Assembly (NCBI RefSeq): GCF_002014975.1
Contig: NZ_MUXV01000030.1
Coordinates: forward strand, 1-64,000
Reading direction: 5' to 3'
Source: Moraxella bovis
GTDB lineage: Bacteria > Pseudomonadota > Gammaproteobacteria > Pseudomonadales > Moraxellaceae
Length of the DNA: 64,000 nt
Positions 54,426 to 63,475 of the stretch are shown here, piece by piece. Under the pieces are notes generated by a model. That model was given only the letters and a program-made list of their open reading frames with translations, was not told the origin of the DNA and searched no databases. Both the position numbers and the translations under genes were made by a program. How positions within the stretch are numbered: position 1 is the first letter of the stretch; the number at the start of each line of letters is the position of its first letter.

Positions 54426-54611
54426 GCATGTTTTATTGGAATTTTTTAAATCAGCCCCATTTTTAACCTTATTAACCGATTTATTAAGAGCGAATTACCA
54501 TTTAACCCCATACCCAAAAAATTACCTAATAATCAATAAACCATCATTTTAGGTTAAGATGATATTAAAATCACTTCTAATTTTTTGAAATAACTTGTAA
54601 TAAGGACACCC

Positions 54612-55373
54612 ATGCAATTTAAATTTTTGGATAACATCACAGGATTTGGCGATAAAGATTGGTCAAAACAATGGATAATCGCTTGGTTTGTGGTTGGGGT
54701 CATCGCCCTATTTGTCGGCTTTTGGCAAACCACCGAACACACAGGGCTTGACTGGTTTTATCTTATTGTCTCCTACATCGGGCTTTTGTGCGTGGTGGGT
54801 TTGTCCTTTCGCAAAAACGTGATGGGCAACGGCTTTGGTATGCTTGCCACGGCAGGGGAAGTGGTCGTGCAGGGCAGTCGTGGGGCGATTGGGCTCATGC
54901 TTGCCCCACTATTTAACTTTTTTACGCACGTTTGGGGCGTGATTTATTGGAAAAAGAACACGGACGCAGACGGCAATATGCTTCCACAATCGGCAAATAA
55001 ATATGTGTGGATAATTACCGTTTTATTTATCGGCATTGGCGTTTATTTATTTCCAATTATCAATGATTGGCTTACTGCTCATAATTACGCCATTTATCAA
55101 GATGACGGTTCTACCTTTATGGGGATTAGCTTTTATACCATTAATATTTTGGCATTTATTTTGTCCGTTACCGCCCAAGCCACGATGATAATGCGATATT
55201 CTTTTAATTGGTATTTGTGGATTATTGTTAATATGGTTTGGCTTATTGTTAATATCATGACGGCTAATTATATTTTTGCCATTCAGACGATGGTTTATCA
55301 AGTCAATGCCATTGTTGGGTTATATGGCTGGTATCGCAGTGAAAAGATAAATAAAGCCAAAATAAATAATTGA
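54612..55373 (+). CDS. pnuC: nicotinamide riboside transporter PnuC
   Basis: A PnuC-family facilitator, 253 aa with about seven transmembrane helices, like the Neisseria PnuC. It would take up nicotinamide riboside for NAD synthesis. The C-terminal part with YLWIIVNMVWLIVNI and VYQVNAIVGLYGWYRSEK is typical. The ATG follows AATAAGGACACCC. No adjacent nadR kinase gene is seen. The 186-nt gap upstream contains no riboswitch I can recognise. Confidence 0.9.
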   Translation: MQFKFLDNITGFGDKDWSKQWIIAWFVVGVIALFVGFWQTTEHTGLDWFYLIVSYIGLLCVVGLSFRKNVMGNGFGMLATAGEVVVQGSRGAIGLMLAPLFNFFTHVWGVIYWKKNTDADGNMLPQSANKYVWIITVLFIGIGVYLFPIINDWLTAHNYAIYQDDGSTFMGISFYTINILAFILSVTAQATMIMRYSFNWYLWIIVNMVWLIVNIMTANYIFAIQTMVYQVNAIVGLYGWYRSEKINKAKINN

Positions 55374-55441
55374 CAAACCATTTAGCAGTAATTTAAAAAT
55401 CTTAAATTTTAAATGTTCATCATTTTAATATTGATAAATTA

Positions 55442-55469
55442 TTGACATTTTTTTATCATGGGTTAAATT
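55442..55469 (+). promoter_or_regulatory. sigma-70 promoter for the DUF962 gene
   Basis: TTGACA (55442-55447), 16 nt, TAAATT (55464-55469), 52 nt before the start. Confidence 0.6.
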
Positions 55470-55521
55470 ATTAGCAATAAATTAACCCGTTATTTTACCA
55501 AGCCTAAAATAAGGACATTTT

Positions 55522-55965
55522 ATGCATCCATTTAAATCGCAAAAACCCTTATCACTTTGGCTGTCCGAATATGCCGTCAGCCATCAAAATCCCACGAACA
55601 AACGCATTCATTACATTTGCGTGCCGATTATCTTTTTGACCATAGTCGCCCTACTTTATCATATCTCAACATATCTACTTGCAGTCGTTACGATAGGCGT
55701 GCTGTGGTTTTATGTGCGATTGTCTTTGTCGTCCTTTATTGCCATGCTTGCCTTTTATGAGCTGTGTCTTAGTGTTGCTGTGTTTACCCCTGTTGGTATT
55801 TGGTTTTGGGTTGGGGTGTTTGTGGTGGCTTGGATTGGGCAATTTGTCGGGCATAAGGTTGAAGGGGCAAAGCCGTCATTTTTTGAAGATTTGCAATTTT
55901 TGCTGATTGGACCTTTGTGGGTGGCTTTTGCACTGTTTGGCAAAACCCCTGCCCGACAATCATAA
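55522..55965 (+). CDS. Mpo1/DUF962-family membrane protein
   Basis: A 147-residue protein of the YGL010w/Mpo1 family. The signature HQNPTNKRIHYICVPIIF (about residues 21-38) and the C-terminal GHKVEGAKPSFFEDLQFLLIGP are present. The family has about four membrane helices, and the yeast member is an iron-dependent dioxygenase acting on 2-hydroxy fatty acids. The equivalent bacterial role is unproven. The ATG follows AATAAGGACATTTT. Confidence 0.88.
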   Translation: MHPFKSQKPLSLWLSEYAVSHQNPTNKRIHYICVPIIFLTIVALLYHISTYLLAVVTIGVLWFYVRLSLSSFIAMLAFYELCLSVAVFTPVGIWFWVGVFVVAWIGQFVGHKVEGAKPSFFEDLQFLLIGPLWVAFALFGKTPARQS

Positions 55966-56047
55966 CCCCAATTTTGTCATGGCTTTTTGCTGATAAAATG
56001 ATTATAATGTCATCATCATGCTCTGTTATGACATTATTAACTTTATT

Positions 56048-56178
56048 GGTAGTAGTCTAAAAAGTATGCCAAACTAGTTTTCCGTTCGCTCTGAGCCTGC
56101 CTGCGGGCAGGAAAACCGTTAGGTTTCCCAAGCTCGCCACGAACGGTTTTCTTTGTAGCATACTTTTTGAACCAGAGC
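56048..56178. repeat. structured 131-bp dispersed repeat, copy 2
   Basis: Nearly identical to 27897-28028 from GGTAGTAGTCTAAAAAGTAT to TTGAACCAGAGC. The differences cluster in CTGAACTAGGT versus CCAAACTAGT and a few single bases. The flanking sequences are unrelated, so the boundaries are sharp. Confidence 0.8.
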
Positions 56179-56274
56179 CACTTTATTTTATCATTAATGA
56201 CGGCTGTCTCGCCTTTTACAGCCTGTTTAATCACATTCCATTTAATCACATTGACATGATGTTAAGGACTTATC

Positions 56275-57942
56275 ATGACTCAACCGACCGACGCCCAAAT
56301 CGCCAGTAACGCCCTAGCGACCATCGCCCCCATCAGTGACATCGTACGCAAACTCGGACTGTCCGACGACGACATCGAACACTACGGCAAATACAAAGCC
56401 AAAATCCGCCACACCCCGACCACTGACCGCCAAGGCAAGCTCATCTTAGTGACCGCCATCAACCCCACGCCTGCTGGCGAAGGCAAAACCACGCTCGCCA
56501 TCGGTCTGGGCGACGCATTAACCGCACTCGGTGAGCGTGCCGTGCTTGCCCTGCGTGAGCCATCGCTTGGTCCTGTGTTCGGCATCAAAGGCGGAGCAAC
56601 AGGGGGCGGTCAGGCACAGGTCGTCCCCATGGAAGACATCAACCTGCATTTTACGGGCGATTTTCACGCCATCACCAGTGCCAATAACCTACTGTCCGCC
56701 TTGATTGACAACCACATTCATCACGGCAATGAGCTGGGCATCAACCCCAAAAAAGTGCTGTGGCGACGTGCCTTGGACATGAACGACCGCTTTCTTCGTC
56801 ACATCGTGGGTGGCATGGGCAAACCCAGTGATGGCGTGATTCGCCCTGATAGCTTTGACATTACCGTGGCGTCTGAGATTATGGCGGTGTTTTGCCTAGC
56901 ACGAGATTTGGACGACCTAAAAGAGCGACTGGGCAACATGATGGTCGCTTACCGTTTTGATGGTACGCCTGTATTCGCCAAAGATTTGCAGGCCCAAGGA
57001 GCGATGACCGCCTTGCTCAAAACCGCTTTTGCCCCCAATCTAGTTCAAACCATGGCAGGCACGCCCACGCTCATCCATGGTGGACCTTTTGCCAACATCG
57101 CCCACGGCTGTAACTCGGTCGTGGCGACACGGCTCGGGCTGGCACTGGGCGACTATGTGGTCACCGAAGCAGGCTTTGGGGCGGATTTGGGAGCGGAGAA
57201 GTTTTGCAACATCAAATGCCGACTGGCAGGGCTTCACCCCGATGCAGTCGTGGTCGTGGCAACCGTGCGTGCCTTAAAATACAATGGTGGCATCGCCAAA
57301 GATGACTTGACTGGCGAAAATCTCACCGCTCTGTCCCAAGGACTACCCAACCTACTAAAACACATCGACAACATGAAATCCGCCTTTGGACTGCCTGTCG
57401 TGGTCGCCATCAACCGCTTTGTTAGTGATAGCGATGCCGAACTTGCCCTGATAGAACAAGCCTGCCATGACAGGGGCGTGGCGGTGTCGCTGTGCGATGT
57501 CTGGGCAAAAGGCGGACAAGGCGGTCTTGACCTTGCCCAAAAAGTCATCGACGCCACGCACGCTCCCAACCACTTCGCCCTAACCTACAATGATAACGTC
57601 AGTGTCAGCGATAAAATCACCGCCATCGCCACAACCATCTATGGAGCGGACGGTGTGTCGCTCACTGCCAAAGCCCTATCCGACATCAAAGCCATTGACA
57701 AATTGGGCTTATCACACCTGCCTATCTGCATGGCAAAAACCCAATACTCACTCTCTGATGACCCCAAAGCCCTAGGCAGACCCACGGATTTCACCATCAG
57801 CGTGCGTGAAATCACCATCTCGCACGGGGCTGGGTTTTTGGTCGCACTCTGCGGCGACATCATGAAAATGCCCGGACTACCCAAAGCCCCTGCGTCCATG
57901 AACATTGATGTGGTTGATGGGGAGATTGTGGGGTTGTTTTAG
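56275..57942 (+). CDS. fhs: formate-tetrahydrofolate ligase
   Basis: An ATP-dependent synthesis of 10-formyltetrahydrofolate from formate and THF. Family hallmarks are the P-loop-like [18 protein letters not shown] (about residues 64-81), [39 protein letters not shown] (in pieces) and the C-terminal KMPGLPKAP. The 555-aa length is standard. The start at ATG 56275 follows AAGGACTTATC. It offers a one-carbon route besides FolD. A monocistronic gene with higher GC content than its surroundings. Confidence 0.97.
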   Translation: MTQPTDAQIASNALATIAPISDIVRKLGLSDDDIEHYGKYKAKIRHTPTTDRQGKLILVTAINPTPAGEGKTTLAIGLGDALTALGERAVLALREPSLGPVFGIKGGATGGGQAQVVPMEDINLHFTGDFHAITSANNLLSALIDNHIHHGNELGINPKKVLWRRALDMNDRFLRHIVGGMGKPSDGVIRPDSFDITVASEIMAVFCLARDLDDLKERLGNMMVAYRFDGTPVFAKDLQAQGAMTALLKTAFAPNLVQTMAGTPTLIHGGPFANIAHGCNSVVATRLGLALGDYVVTEAGFGADLGAEKFCNIKCRLAGLHPDAVVVVATVRALKYNGGIAKDDLTGENLTALSQGLPNLLKHIDNMKSAFGLPVVVAINRFVSDSDAELALIEQACHDRGVAVSLCDVWAKGGQGGLDLAQKVIDATHAPNHFALTYNDNVSVSDKITAIATTIYGADGVSLTAKALSDIKAIDKLGLSHLPICMAKTQYSLSDDPKALGRPTDFTISVREITISHGAGFLVALCGDIMKMPGLPKAPASMNIDVVDGEIVGLF

Positions 57943-57968
57943 ACAACCAAGAATCCATTTGATGATTA

Positions 57969-58003
57969 ATATCGGCTATGGAAAAACCTGCCATAGCCGA
58001 TAT
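57969..58003. terminator. hairpin between fhs and the convergent membrane protein gene
   Basis: A perfect 13-bp stem ATATCGGCTATGG / CCATAGCCGATAT with a 9-nt loop. The T run (TTGTTTTTT) is about 15 nt further on, so it is an imperfect terminator, but its place between convergent genes supports that role. Confidence 0.5.
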
Positions 58004-58031
58004 GCCAAATCGGCAGTTGTTTTTTAGCTTT

Positions 58032-58790
58032 TTATTTCTTATGCTGTTCTGATTTTTGGGTGAGCTTCACTCTTGTGTCCGCCCACGCTTGCTCCATTTT
58101 TTGTTTATATGCTTGCCAATCATCATCGCTTTGGTTGGTCTGTTCGTAATTATCAAGGCTTTGTTGGGACGTTTCTTGTGGCATTAATTCTTGCGATGTC
58201 AATTCTTGCAATGTCACTTCTTGGAGTATTAATGGTGCATTGTCCGATATGTCATTTTGATGGTTATTGTCGCTCATCTTATCATTATTACTGTTATCAT
58301 CACCGCTCTTATCATCATGATTGATTGGCTTACTATTAATTAACTTTTCGTTTTTATCAGTATGATTGATTTGCTTGTCGTTAATTAATTTTTCGTCTTT
58401 ATCAACATAACTGTTTTGGCTTTCATCAATATCATGCATGGATGCCGTGATTTTATCATTGACTGTCGTTTTTGTTATTATTTGCTCTGATGGTTTGCTT
58501 TTTGCGACCGCTACCGAACGCTGTCCATGTTGATAAAACAGCCTTGCCCCCAAACACATCCATAAAACAGTCCCAATCACAAACATGATGAAATCGGCAT
58601 TTTGCACCCCGTCTTTGGTTGTTACTATGATAACAAGCCACACCAAATCCAACAAAGCCATAATCATAATGATGGATAAGACATTGATACGGCTAAGCTG
58701 TTTTTTGGGCAATAAAAATATCGGACTGACCAGCCAATAAACCGCCAGTAAGGGAAAAATAAAATTAACACTTAACCATAATCCAAACAT
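58032..58790 (-). CDS. membrane protein with hydrophilic repeat region, function unknown
   Basis: A 252-residue protein. The N-terminal 90 residues hold about three hydrophobic helices (8-26, 38-56, 66-84). The rest is very hydrophilic and rich in Asn, Asp, Lys and Gln. It contains a tandem 16-residue duplication (DKDEKLINDKQINHT then DKNEKLINSKPINHD) and a second Leu-Gln-Glu repeat (LQELTSQELMPQE), and ends with a short Trp-containing helix (WQAYKQKMEQAWADTR). No family recognised. Confidence 0.7.
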   Translation of the reverse strand: MFGLWLSVNFIFPLLAVYWLVSPIFLLPKKQLSRINVLSIIMIMALLDLVWLVIIVTTKDGVQNADFIMFVIGTVLWMCLGARLFYQHGQRSVAVAKSKPSEQIITKTTVNDKITASMHDIDESQNSYVDKDEKLINDKQINHTDKNEKLINSKPINHDDKSGDDNSNNDKMSDNNHQNDISDNAPLILQEVTLQELTSQELMPQETSQQSLDNYEQTNQSDDDWQAYKQKMEQAWADTRVKLTQKSEQHKK

Positions 58791-58875
58791 TTTTATCCAT
58801 ATGAAATTTAAATTAATGATAAATGATTATTTAAACCAATTTTTCATTTTTACTGATTGGTAAATTATCATCACT

Positions 58876-59379
58876 TTATCTTACAAAAAATTGAATATAC
58901 ACTTCTTTATCATCATATACTTCTAAGGTTTTGCTATAAAAATGACATTTATTATTTTTATCAGGATGAAAGGCTTCTACATCATCCGTTTCATAAATGA
59001 CATTTGGGTTTTGGGTTAGCTGATGATTTAATTTGATGATATTTTCATTTAATTGTTCAACGCCTTGATGAAATTCAGAACTAGCACCAAATAATACTTG
59101 AATGTATAATAAAAATTGGCGGATTTTACTTTCTTTAAATTTATAATCAACCGTAATTTTTATATCTTTACAATCGCTAAATGTATTTTGATAGCTTGGT
59201 TCGGGGGATAATTTTTCAAGATAAATGATGTGTTTGTGCTTGGTAAGCGTTTGGATTTGATTAATTTTAACAGAATAATTATCTCCGCCTGCAAAACATA
59301 CTGATGAAAATAGGCATATTGCTAATATTCCCAATACGCTAACTGACTTTTTAGAAATTATTACGCCAAATCCGCCCAT
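58876..59379 (-). CDS. secreted protein of unknown function
   Basis: A 167-residue protein with signal peptide ...VLGILAICLFSSVCFAGG, cleavage likely after CFA near residue 30. The mature part has two Cys (FSDCKDIK and NKCHFYS), which may form a disulfide, and no known family. Its ATG lies inside the last codons of nth (19-nt overlap), so translation is probably coupled. It is more AT-rich than nth, hinting at later acquisition. Confidence 0.65.
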   Translation of the reverse strand: MGGFGVIISKKSVSVLGILAICLFSSVCFAGGDNYSVKINQIQTLTKHKHIIYLEKLSPEPSYQNTFSDCKDIKITVDYKFKESKIRQFLLYIQVLFGASSEFHQGVEQLNENIIKLNHQLTQNPNVIYETDDVEAFHPDKNNKCHFYSKTLEVYDDKEVYIQFFVR

Positions 59380-60077
59380 TTGTCCTTATCCTTAAACATA
59401 CATTCATCAAACACCACGCACGAGCCACATTTTGGCGAGCGAGCCATGCAAGTATAACGCCCATGCAAAATCAGATAATGATGAGCGTCCACCAGATATT
59501 TGGCAGGAATGCGTGTCATAAGAGCCTCCTCTACCGCCAGCACCGTTTTGCCTGTGGCAAGTCCCGTGCGATTGCCCACCCGAAAAATGTGCGTATCTAC
59601 CGCCATGACAGGCTCGCCAAAGGCGGTATTTAGCACGACATTGGCGGTCTTTCTACCTACACCTGCCAACGCTTCTAGCTCGTCTCGGGTGCGTGGCACT
59701 TGTCCGCCGTGCTTGTCTAGCAGGTCTTGGCAAGTCTTGATGACGTTGGTCGCCTTGGAGTTGTACAGTCCGATTGAGTTGATATAACTCTTTAAGCCGT
59801 CCAGTCCCAAATCCAAAATCGCCTTTGGCGTGTTCGCTACAGCAAATAAGCGAGCGGTGGCGATGTTCACGCTTTTGTCGGTGGCTTGGGCGGAGAGCAT
59901 GACGGCGATGAGTAGCTCAAAATCGGACGAGTAGTTGAGCTCAGTTACAGGCTCTTTGATATGCTCAGACAGCTTGGCAAAAAACCGTTCACGTTTGTCG
60001 GCATTCATCGGGCGAGAGGCTGGCGTGTCGGCAGTTTTGACGGTGGTGAGTTTCGTTTTTGTGGTTTTGGCGGTCAT
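59361..60077 (-). CDS. nth: endonuclease III
   Basis: A DNA glycosylase/AP lyase repairing oxidised pyrimidines. The helix-hairpin-helix LEALAGVGRKTANVV carries the catalytic Lys, and the Asp is in VDTHIFRV. The C-terminal iron-sulfur motif C-x6-C-x2-C-x5-C is exact (CMARSPKCGSCVVFDEC). At 238 aa it has about 25 more residues than E. coli Nth (211), an N-terminal Thr/Lys-rich stretch; a later Met at 60008 would give the usual size. Confidence 0.96.
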   Translation of the reverse strand: MTAKTTKTKLTTVKTADTPASRPMNADKRERFFAKLSEHIKEPVTELNYSSDFELLIAVMLSAQATDKSVNIATARLFAVANTPKAILDLGLDGLKSYINSIGLYNSKATNVIKTCQDLLDKHGGQVPRTRDELEALAGVGRKTANVVLNTAFGEPVMAVDTHIFRVGNRTGLATGKTVLAVEEALMTRIPAKYLVDAHHYLILHGRYTCMARSPKCGSCVVFDECMFKDKDKWADLA

Positions 60078-60168
60078 GGCAAGGGGCTAGACAAAATAAG
60101 AATTGATGATTATTATACCACAACTGCACCGCTCGTTATTTTAAAAATCTCAATATCATTTTTATATC

Positions 60169-60768
60169 TTGCTTATGATTTATTTATACCATACGCCATT
60201 ATCAAATATCGTATCAAATGATTTAACACCGCTTGATAAAAAACAAATCATCGCCAATCATCGCCATGCTCATTTAATGCACTTTTGCCAAAACAATCAT
60301 TTACCCATACCCATTTATGATAAATATGATAATGGCAAACCATTTATTGCAAATATCCCTAATCTGCATTTTAATCAATCGCATTGCCAAACTGATTATG
60401 CTCTAATATATAGTTTAACCATTCAAAATATCGGTGTGGATATTGAAAATGCCAATCGCAAGTTAAATAAAAACGCCCTTGCCAAACGTTATTTTCATGA
60501 TGATGAATGTCACGCTTGGCAAAATAGTCAAGATGATAAATTATGGTTTGCTTATTGGACGATTAAAGAGGCGGTATTAAAAGCATATGGCTTGGGAATT
60601 CGGCTGCCACTTCATGAATTAAAGGCGGTATTTATGACAGACAATAGCGGATATGTGTGTCATGATAAGATTGGGAAATTTTATTTTAAAAATATCTGCA
60701 TCGGCGAATGCGTGATAACGGTGGCATATCCATTTGATTTTGGGGTGGTGGGGGTTGTTGGGGTGTAG
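60169..60768 (+). CDS. 4'-phosphopantetheinyl transferase (Sfp/AcpT type)
   Basis: It transfers phosphopantetheine from CoA to carrier proteins. The Sfp-type signatures are FNQSHCQ, GVDIENANR (Mg-binding Asp/Glu) and the helix WTIKEAVLKAYG (catalytic Glu/Lys). The 199-aa length lies between AcpS and full-length Sfp. No polyketide or NRPS cluster is in the window, so the target is unknown; it could be an aryl carrier protein of a siderophore pathway or fatty acid ACP. AT-rich, alone on this strand. Confidence 0.85.
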   Translation: MLMIYLYHTPLSNIVSNDLTPLDKKQIIANHRHAHLMHFCQNNHLPIPIYDKYDNGKPFIANIPNLHFNQSHCQTDYALIYSLTIQNIGVDIENANRKLNKNALAKRYFHDDECHAWQNSQDDKLWFAYWTIKEAVLKAYGLGIRLPLHELKAVFMTDNSGYVCHDKIGKFYFKNICIGECVITVAYPFDFGVVGVVGV

Positions 60769-60800
60769 GTTTTTGTTTTTTGGGTTTTAAAATGGGTGTT

Positions 60801-60868
60801 GTGGGGGAAATCATTTTTCCCCTATGGTGGATTATGGGTTTTGGGCGAATATAATTTACCCCTACACG
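60801..60868. repeat. composite short dispersed repeat (GGGGCGAAT family), copy 6
   Basis: GGGGGAAATCATTTTTCCCC followed by GGGCGAATATAATTTACCCC. The layout is like 7759-7822, with two halves around a TATGG centre. Confidence 0.6.
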
Positions 60869-60947
60869 TTCAAATTTTAGAATATATTTTTATTTTATAA
60901 TTACAGCAAGATGCGTATTACTTACCAATAAGATTTTCTATTTAAAA

Positions 60948-60964
60948 GGTGCGTGGTACGCACC
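60948..60964. repeat. GGTGCGT palindromic repeat unit
   Basis: GGTGCGTGGTACGCACC, one arm of the type seen at 31860-31877. A degenerate second arm (ATGCGTATTACTTACC) lies at 60911. The rest of 60769-61008 holds no gene. Confidence 0.6.
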
Positions 60965-61008
60965 CTACCATACGACTTAGCACACGCCTTTAATCATATG
61001 CCAGTTTT

Positions 61009-63387
61009 TCATTTCTCTTTTTCATCATTTTCCCATTGTATAAGCCGTCTTACGATTTTGCCAAATAGCGTATCTTTTTTATAATCGCCTTTTTTATTTT
61101 TATCATGAATCGGCATATCGGTCAAAATAAACAACGCTTCATAAATGCTACTCACCGCATAAATATGAAACTCGCCACGCTCTACCGCCTCCACAACATT
61201 ATTAGGGAGCATGAGCTGTCCGATGTTGGTTTTTGGGATAATCACGCCTTGCTCGCCGTTAAGCCCACGCTCAGCACAAGCGTCAAAAAAGCCAATGATT
61301 TTTTCGTTCACACCGCCAATCGCCTGAGCGTCCCCAAGCTGATTCATGGAGCCTGTGATTGCAAGTGATTGATTTATCGGCACGTTTGCAAGGGCGGACA
61401 ATAGCACGGCACATTCGGCAAGGGTGGCACTGTCGCCGTCAATGTGGGCGTAACTTTGCTCAAAGGCAAGGCTTGCTGAGAAATTAAGCTCGGCAAATTG
61501 GCTAAATAATGAGCGTAAAAAGCTCGTCATGATAAGCATTCCCTTAGCGTGCAAACTTCCGCCAAGCTCCACGTCTCGCTCTATGTCTAGGATTTCGCCC
61601 GTGCCAAACTTAGGAGCGATGAGTGCGGTAAGCCGAGCAGGTAAGCCAAATTCGCTGTCGGCATAGGCAATCACGGTCAAGGCGTTGATTTGTCCGACTA
61701 CCTTTCCTGTGGTATTGATAAGCTGTTGTCCGTTTTGAATCTCTTGCCAATATAATTCTTTTAAATAGCCTTTACGTTCTTTAATCTCATCTAAGGCATT
61801 TTGGACGTGGGTTTTGTTAACAGTTTTGGCAATATTTTTATCATTGTTTTTATTATCATTTTCATGAGAATTATTTAAATAAAACTGTCGTGCCGATTCT
61901 ACCACAAGTTGTAATAATCTATCGCTATGCAAATCCAATTTGTCTTTATCATCAGCATAGACAGACAACTCGTCCAATATCGCCCCAAAGGCGGTATTGT
62001 CAAATGTGGGCAATGCTTGCTTTTTTATCATGTCAGCGATTTTATGAGTGATAAATAATTCGCTGTCGTGATTGCGTGGTAAGGTGTCATTAAAATCGGC
62101 TCGGATTTTAAATAGGTTATTAAATTCAGGTTCAAATTCTAATAATTCATAATATAAATCAGGCTCGCCCAATAATATCACTTTTACCGATAATGGCGTG
62201 CTGTCAGGCGATAAAGATACTGAGCCTGTTAGGGTTAGCATTTGTTCTAGGCTTGATATGCTTAGCAATTTTGATTGTAAGGCTCGCTTTAACCCTTGCC
62301 ACGCATAGGGGTGCTCTAATAGCGATGACGCTTCTAATAATAAATATCCGCCATTGGCTTTGTGCAATGCCCCTGCCCGTATCATGCTTGCGTCCGTTAA
62401 AATCGTGCCAAGCTGAGTGATGTATTCAATATGTCCCAACAGATTGGGGTGGGTTGGCATATCTTCAAAGACAATGGGCGAACCGCTATTTGGCGTGTGG
62501 CTTACCGCCACATTGACATAATAGCGATTAGGGATATTTGCCGTTTTTACCATAAAGTCTTCATCATGCTCTACGATAAATAGGATATTTTCTATAATAT
62601 CTTTTTGATAGTCGGTTAAGTATTGGCTGATTTTTTTATCATGTTTATTATCATATTTTTTTAAAATGGGATTAAATAATGGCGTGATGATTTTGATTAA
62701 AAGTGTTTCGTGAAGTTCGTCTATTTTTTGGTTCACTTCATCATCTAAATTGTCCAATTCTATATTTATTTTGGTGAGTTTTTTTTGTAGTTTATCAAGG
62801 GTGGTATTGTTAATGGGTTTTTTATCATCAATGGGGGTAAATACTGCTTTTTGGTCGGCAGAGTGCAATAAGGTCAAATTATGACTTTTGGCGGTGGCGT
62901 TTATTTCATCAAGCAAATTTCTTTCTTGTTTTTGGGCGGATTGCTTAATGGTGGTAATGCTGTTTTGGTAGCTGATGCTATTAAATTTGGCGATGATTTT
63001 TTTATACAGGTCATGCCAAAGTTTGTGCATGTCCTTGGCAAAAATCGCCCCTTGACCACTCGGCAGGGTAAGTGCTACGGGGTGGCGGGGTGCGTCAAAA
63101 TTATGCACATAGACCAAGTCGGGCGGGGTCGGCTCGTGTTTGGCACGCTCGGCAAGCAGACGTGTGATGAGTGTGCGTTTACCAAGCCCGTTTTCACCCA
63201 CGGCAAAGACGTGGTAGCCGTTTGCCTTGATGTCAAGGGCGGTCTGTATGGCATTGACGGCTCGGCGTTGCCCAAAGTCGTGCGGGGCGGGGCGTGCGTG
63301 CGTGCTATCGGGCGGTAGGGCGTGGGTGTCGGTATAGCGTTTTAGGGCGGTGTGGGGCAGGCGGTAGGGGGCGAATTGTTCGGTCAT
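61009..63387 (-). CDS. Lon-like ATP-dependent protease (LonB/AAA_32 family)
   Basis: A 792-residue member of the Lon-like family with a split AAA region and a C-terminal Lon protease domain. The P-loop near residues 57-66 (GENGLGKRT) has Arg where Ser/Thr usually follows Lys. The catalytic Ser (GDSATLAE, about 652) and Lys (GGVNEKIIGFF, about 695) are 43 residues apart, as in E. coli Lon. Between them lies a coiled, charged insert at about 140-250. No substrate-binding N domain of Lon is present. The gene is divergent from rsmG. Confidence 0.88.
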   Translation of the reverse strand: MTEQFAPYRLPHTALKRYTDTHALPPDSTHARPAPHDFGQRRAVNAIQTALDIKANGYHVFAVGENGLGKRTLITRLLAERAKHEPTPPDLVYVHNFDAPRHPVALTLPSGQGAIFAKDMHKLWHDLYKKIIAKFNSISYQNSITTIKQSAQKQERNLLDEINATAKSHNLTLLHSADQKAVFTPIDDKKPINNTTLDKLQKKLTKINIELDNLDDEVNQKIDELHETLLIKIITPLFNPILKKYDNKHDKKISQYLTDYQKDIIENILFIVEHDEDFMVKTANIPNRYYVNVAVSHTPNSGSPIVFEDMPTHPNLLGHIEYITQLGTILTDASMIRAGALHKANGGYLLLEASSLLEHPYAWQGLKRALQSKLLSISSLEQMLTLTGSVSLSPDSTPLSVKVILLGEPDLYYELLEFEPEFNNLFKIRADFNDTLPRNHDSELFITHKIADMIKKQALPTFDNTAFGAILDELSVYADDKDKLDLHSDRLLQLVVESARQFYLNNSHENDNKNNDKNIAKTVNKTHVQNALDEIKERKGYLKELYWQEIQNGQQLINTTGKVVGQINALTVIAYADSEFGLPARLTALIAPKFGTGEILDIERDVELGGSLHAKGMLIMTSFLRSLFSQFAELNFSASLAFEQSYAHIDGDSATLAECAVLLSALANVPINQSLAITGSMNQLGDAQAIGGVNEKIIGFFDACAERGLNGEQGVIIPKTNIGQLMLPNNVVEAVERGEFHIYAVSSIYEALFILTDMPIHDKNKKGDYKKDTLFGKIVRRLIQWENDEKEK

Positions 63388-63475
63388 TGTTGTTATTAAA
63401 ATATGAAAAAGGGATATTTTAACAGATTAAAACGTGATAAAATAGGGGGTTTGAAATTAACTTGACTTTATAAGA

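Noticed and set aside
54426..54611. NAD-related riboswitch upstream of pnuC
   Set aside because: The spacer is AT-rich with no pseudoknot-like or conserved stem pattern that I can identify.
56043..56249. 68-codon frame on the minus strand
   Set aside because: Same repeat-derived frame as above. The shared YFLDYY-like ending reflects DNA repetition, not protein conservation.
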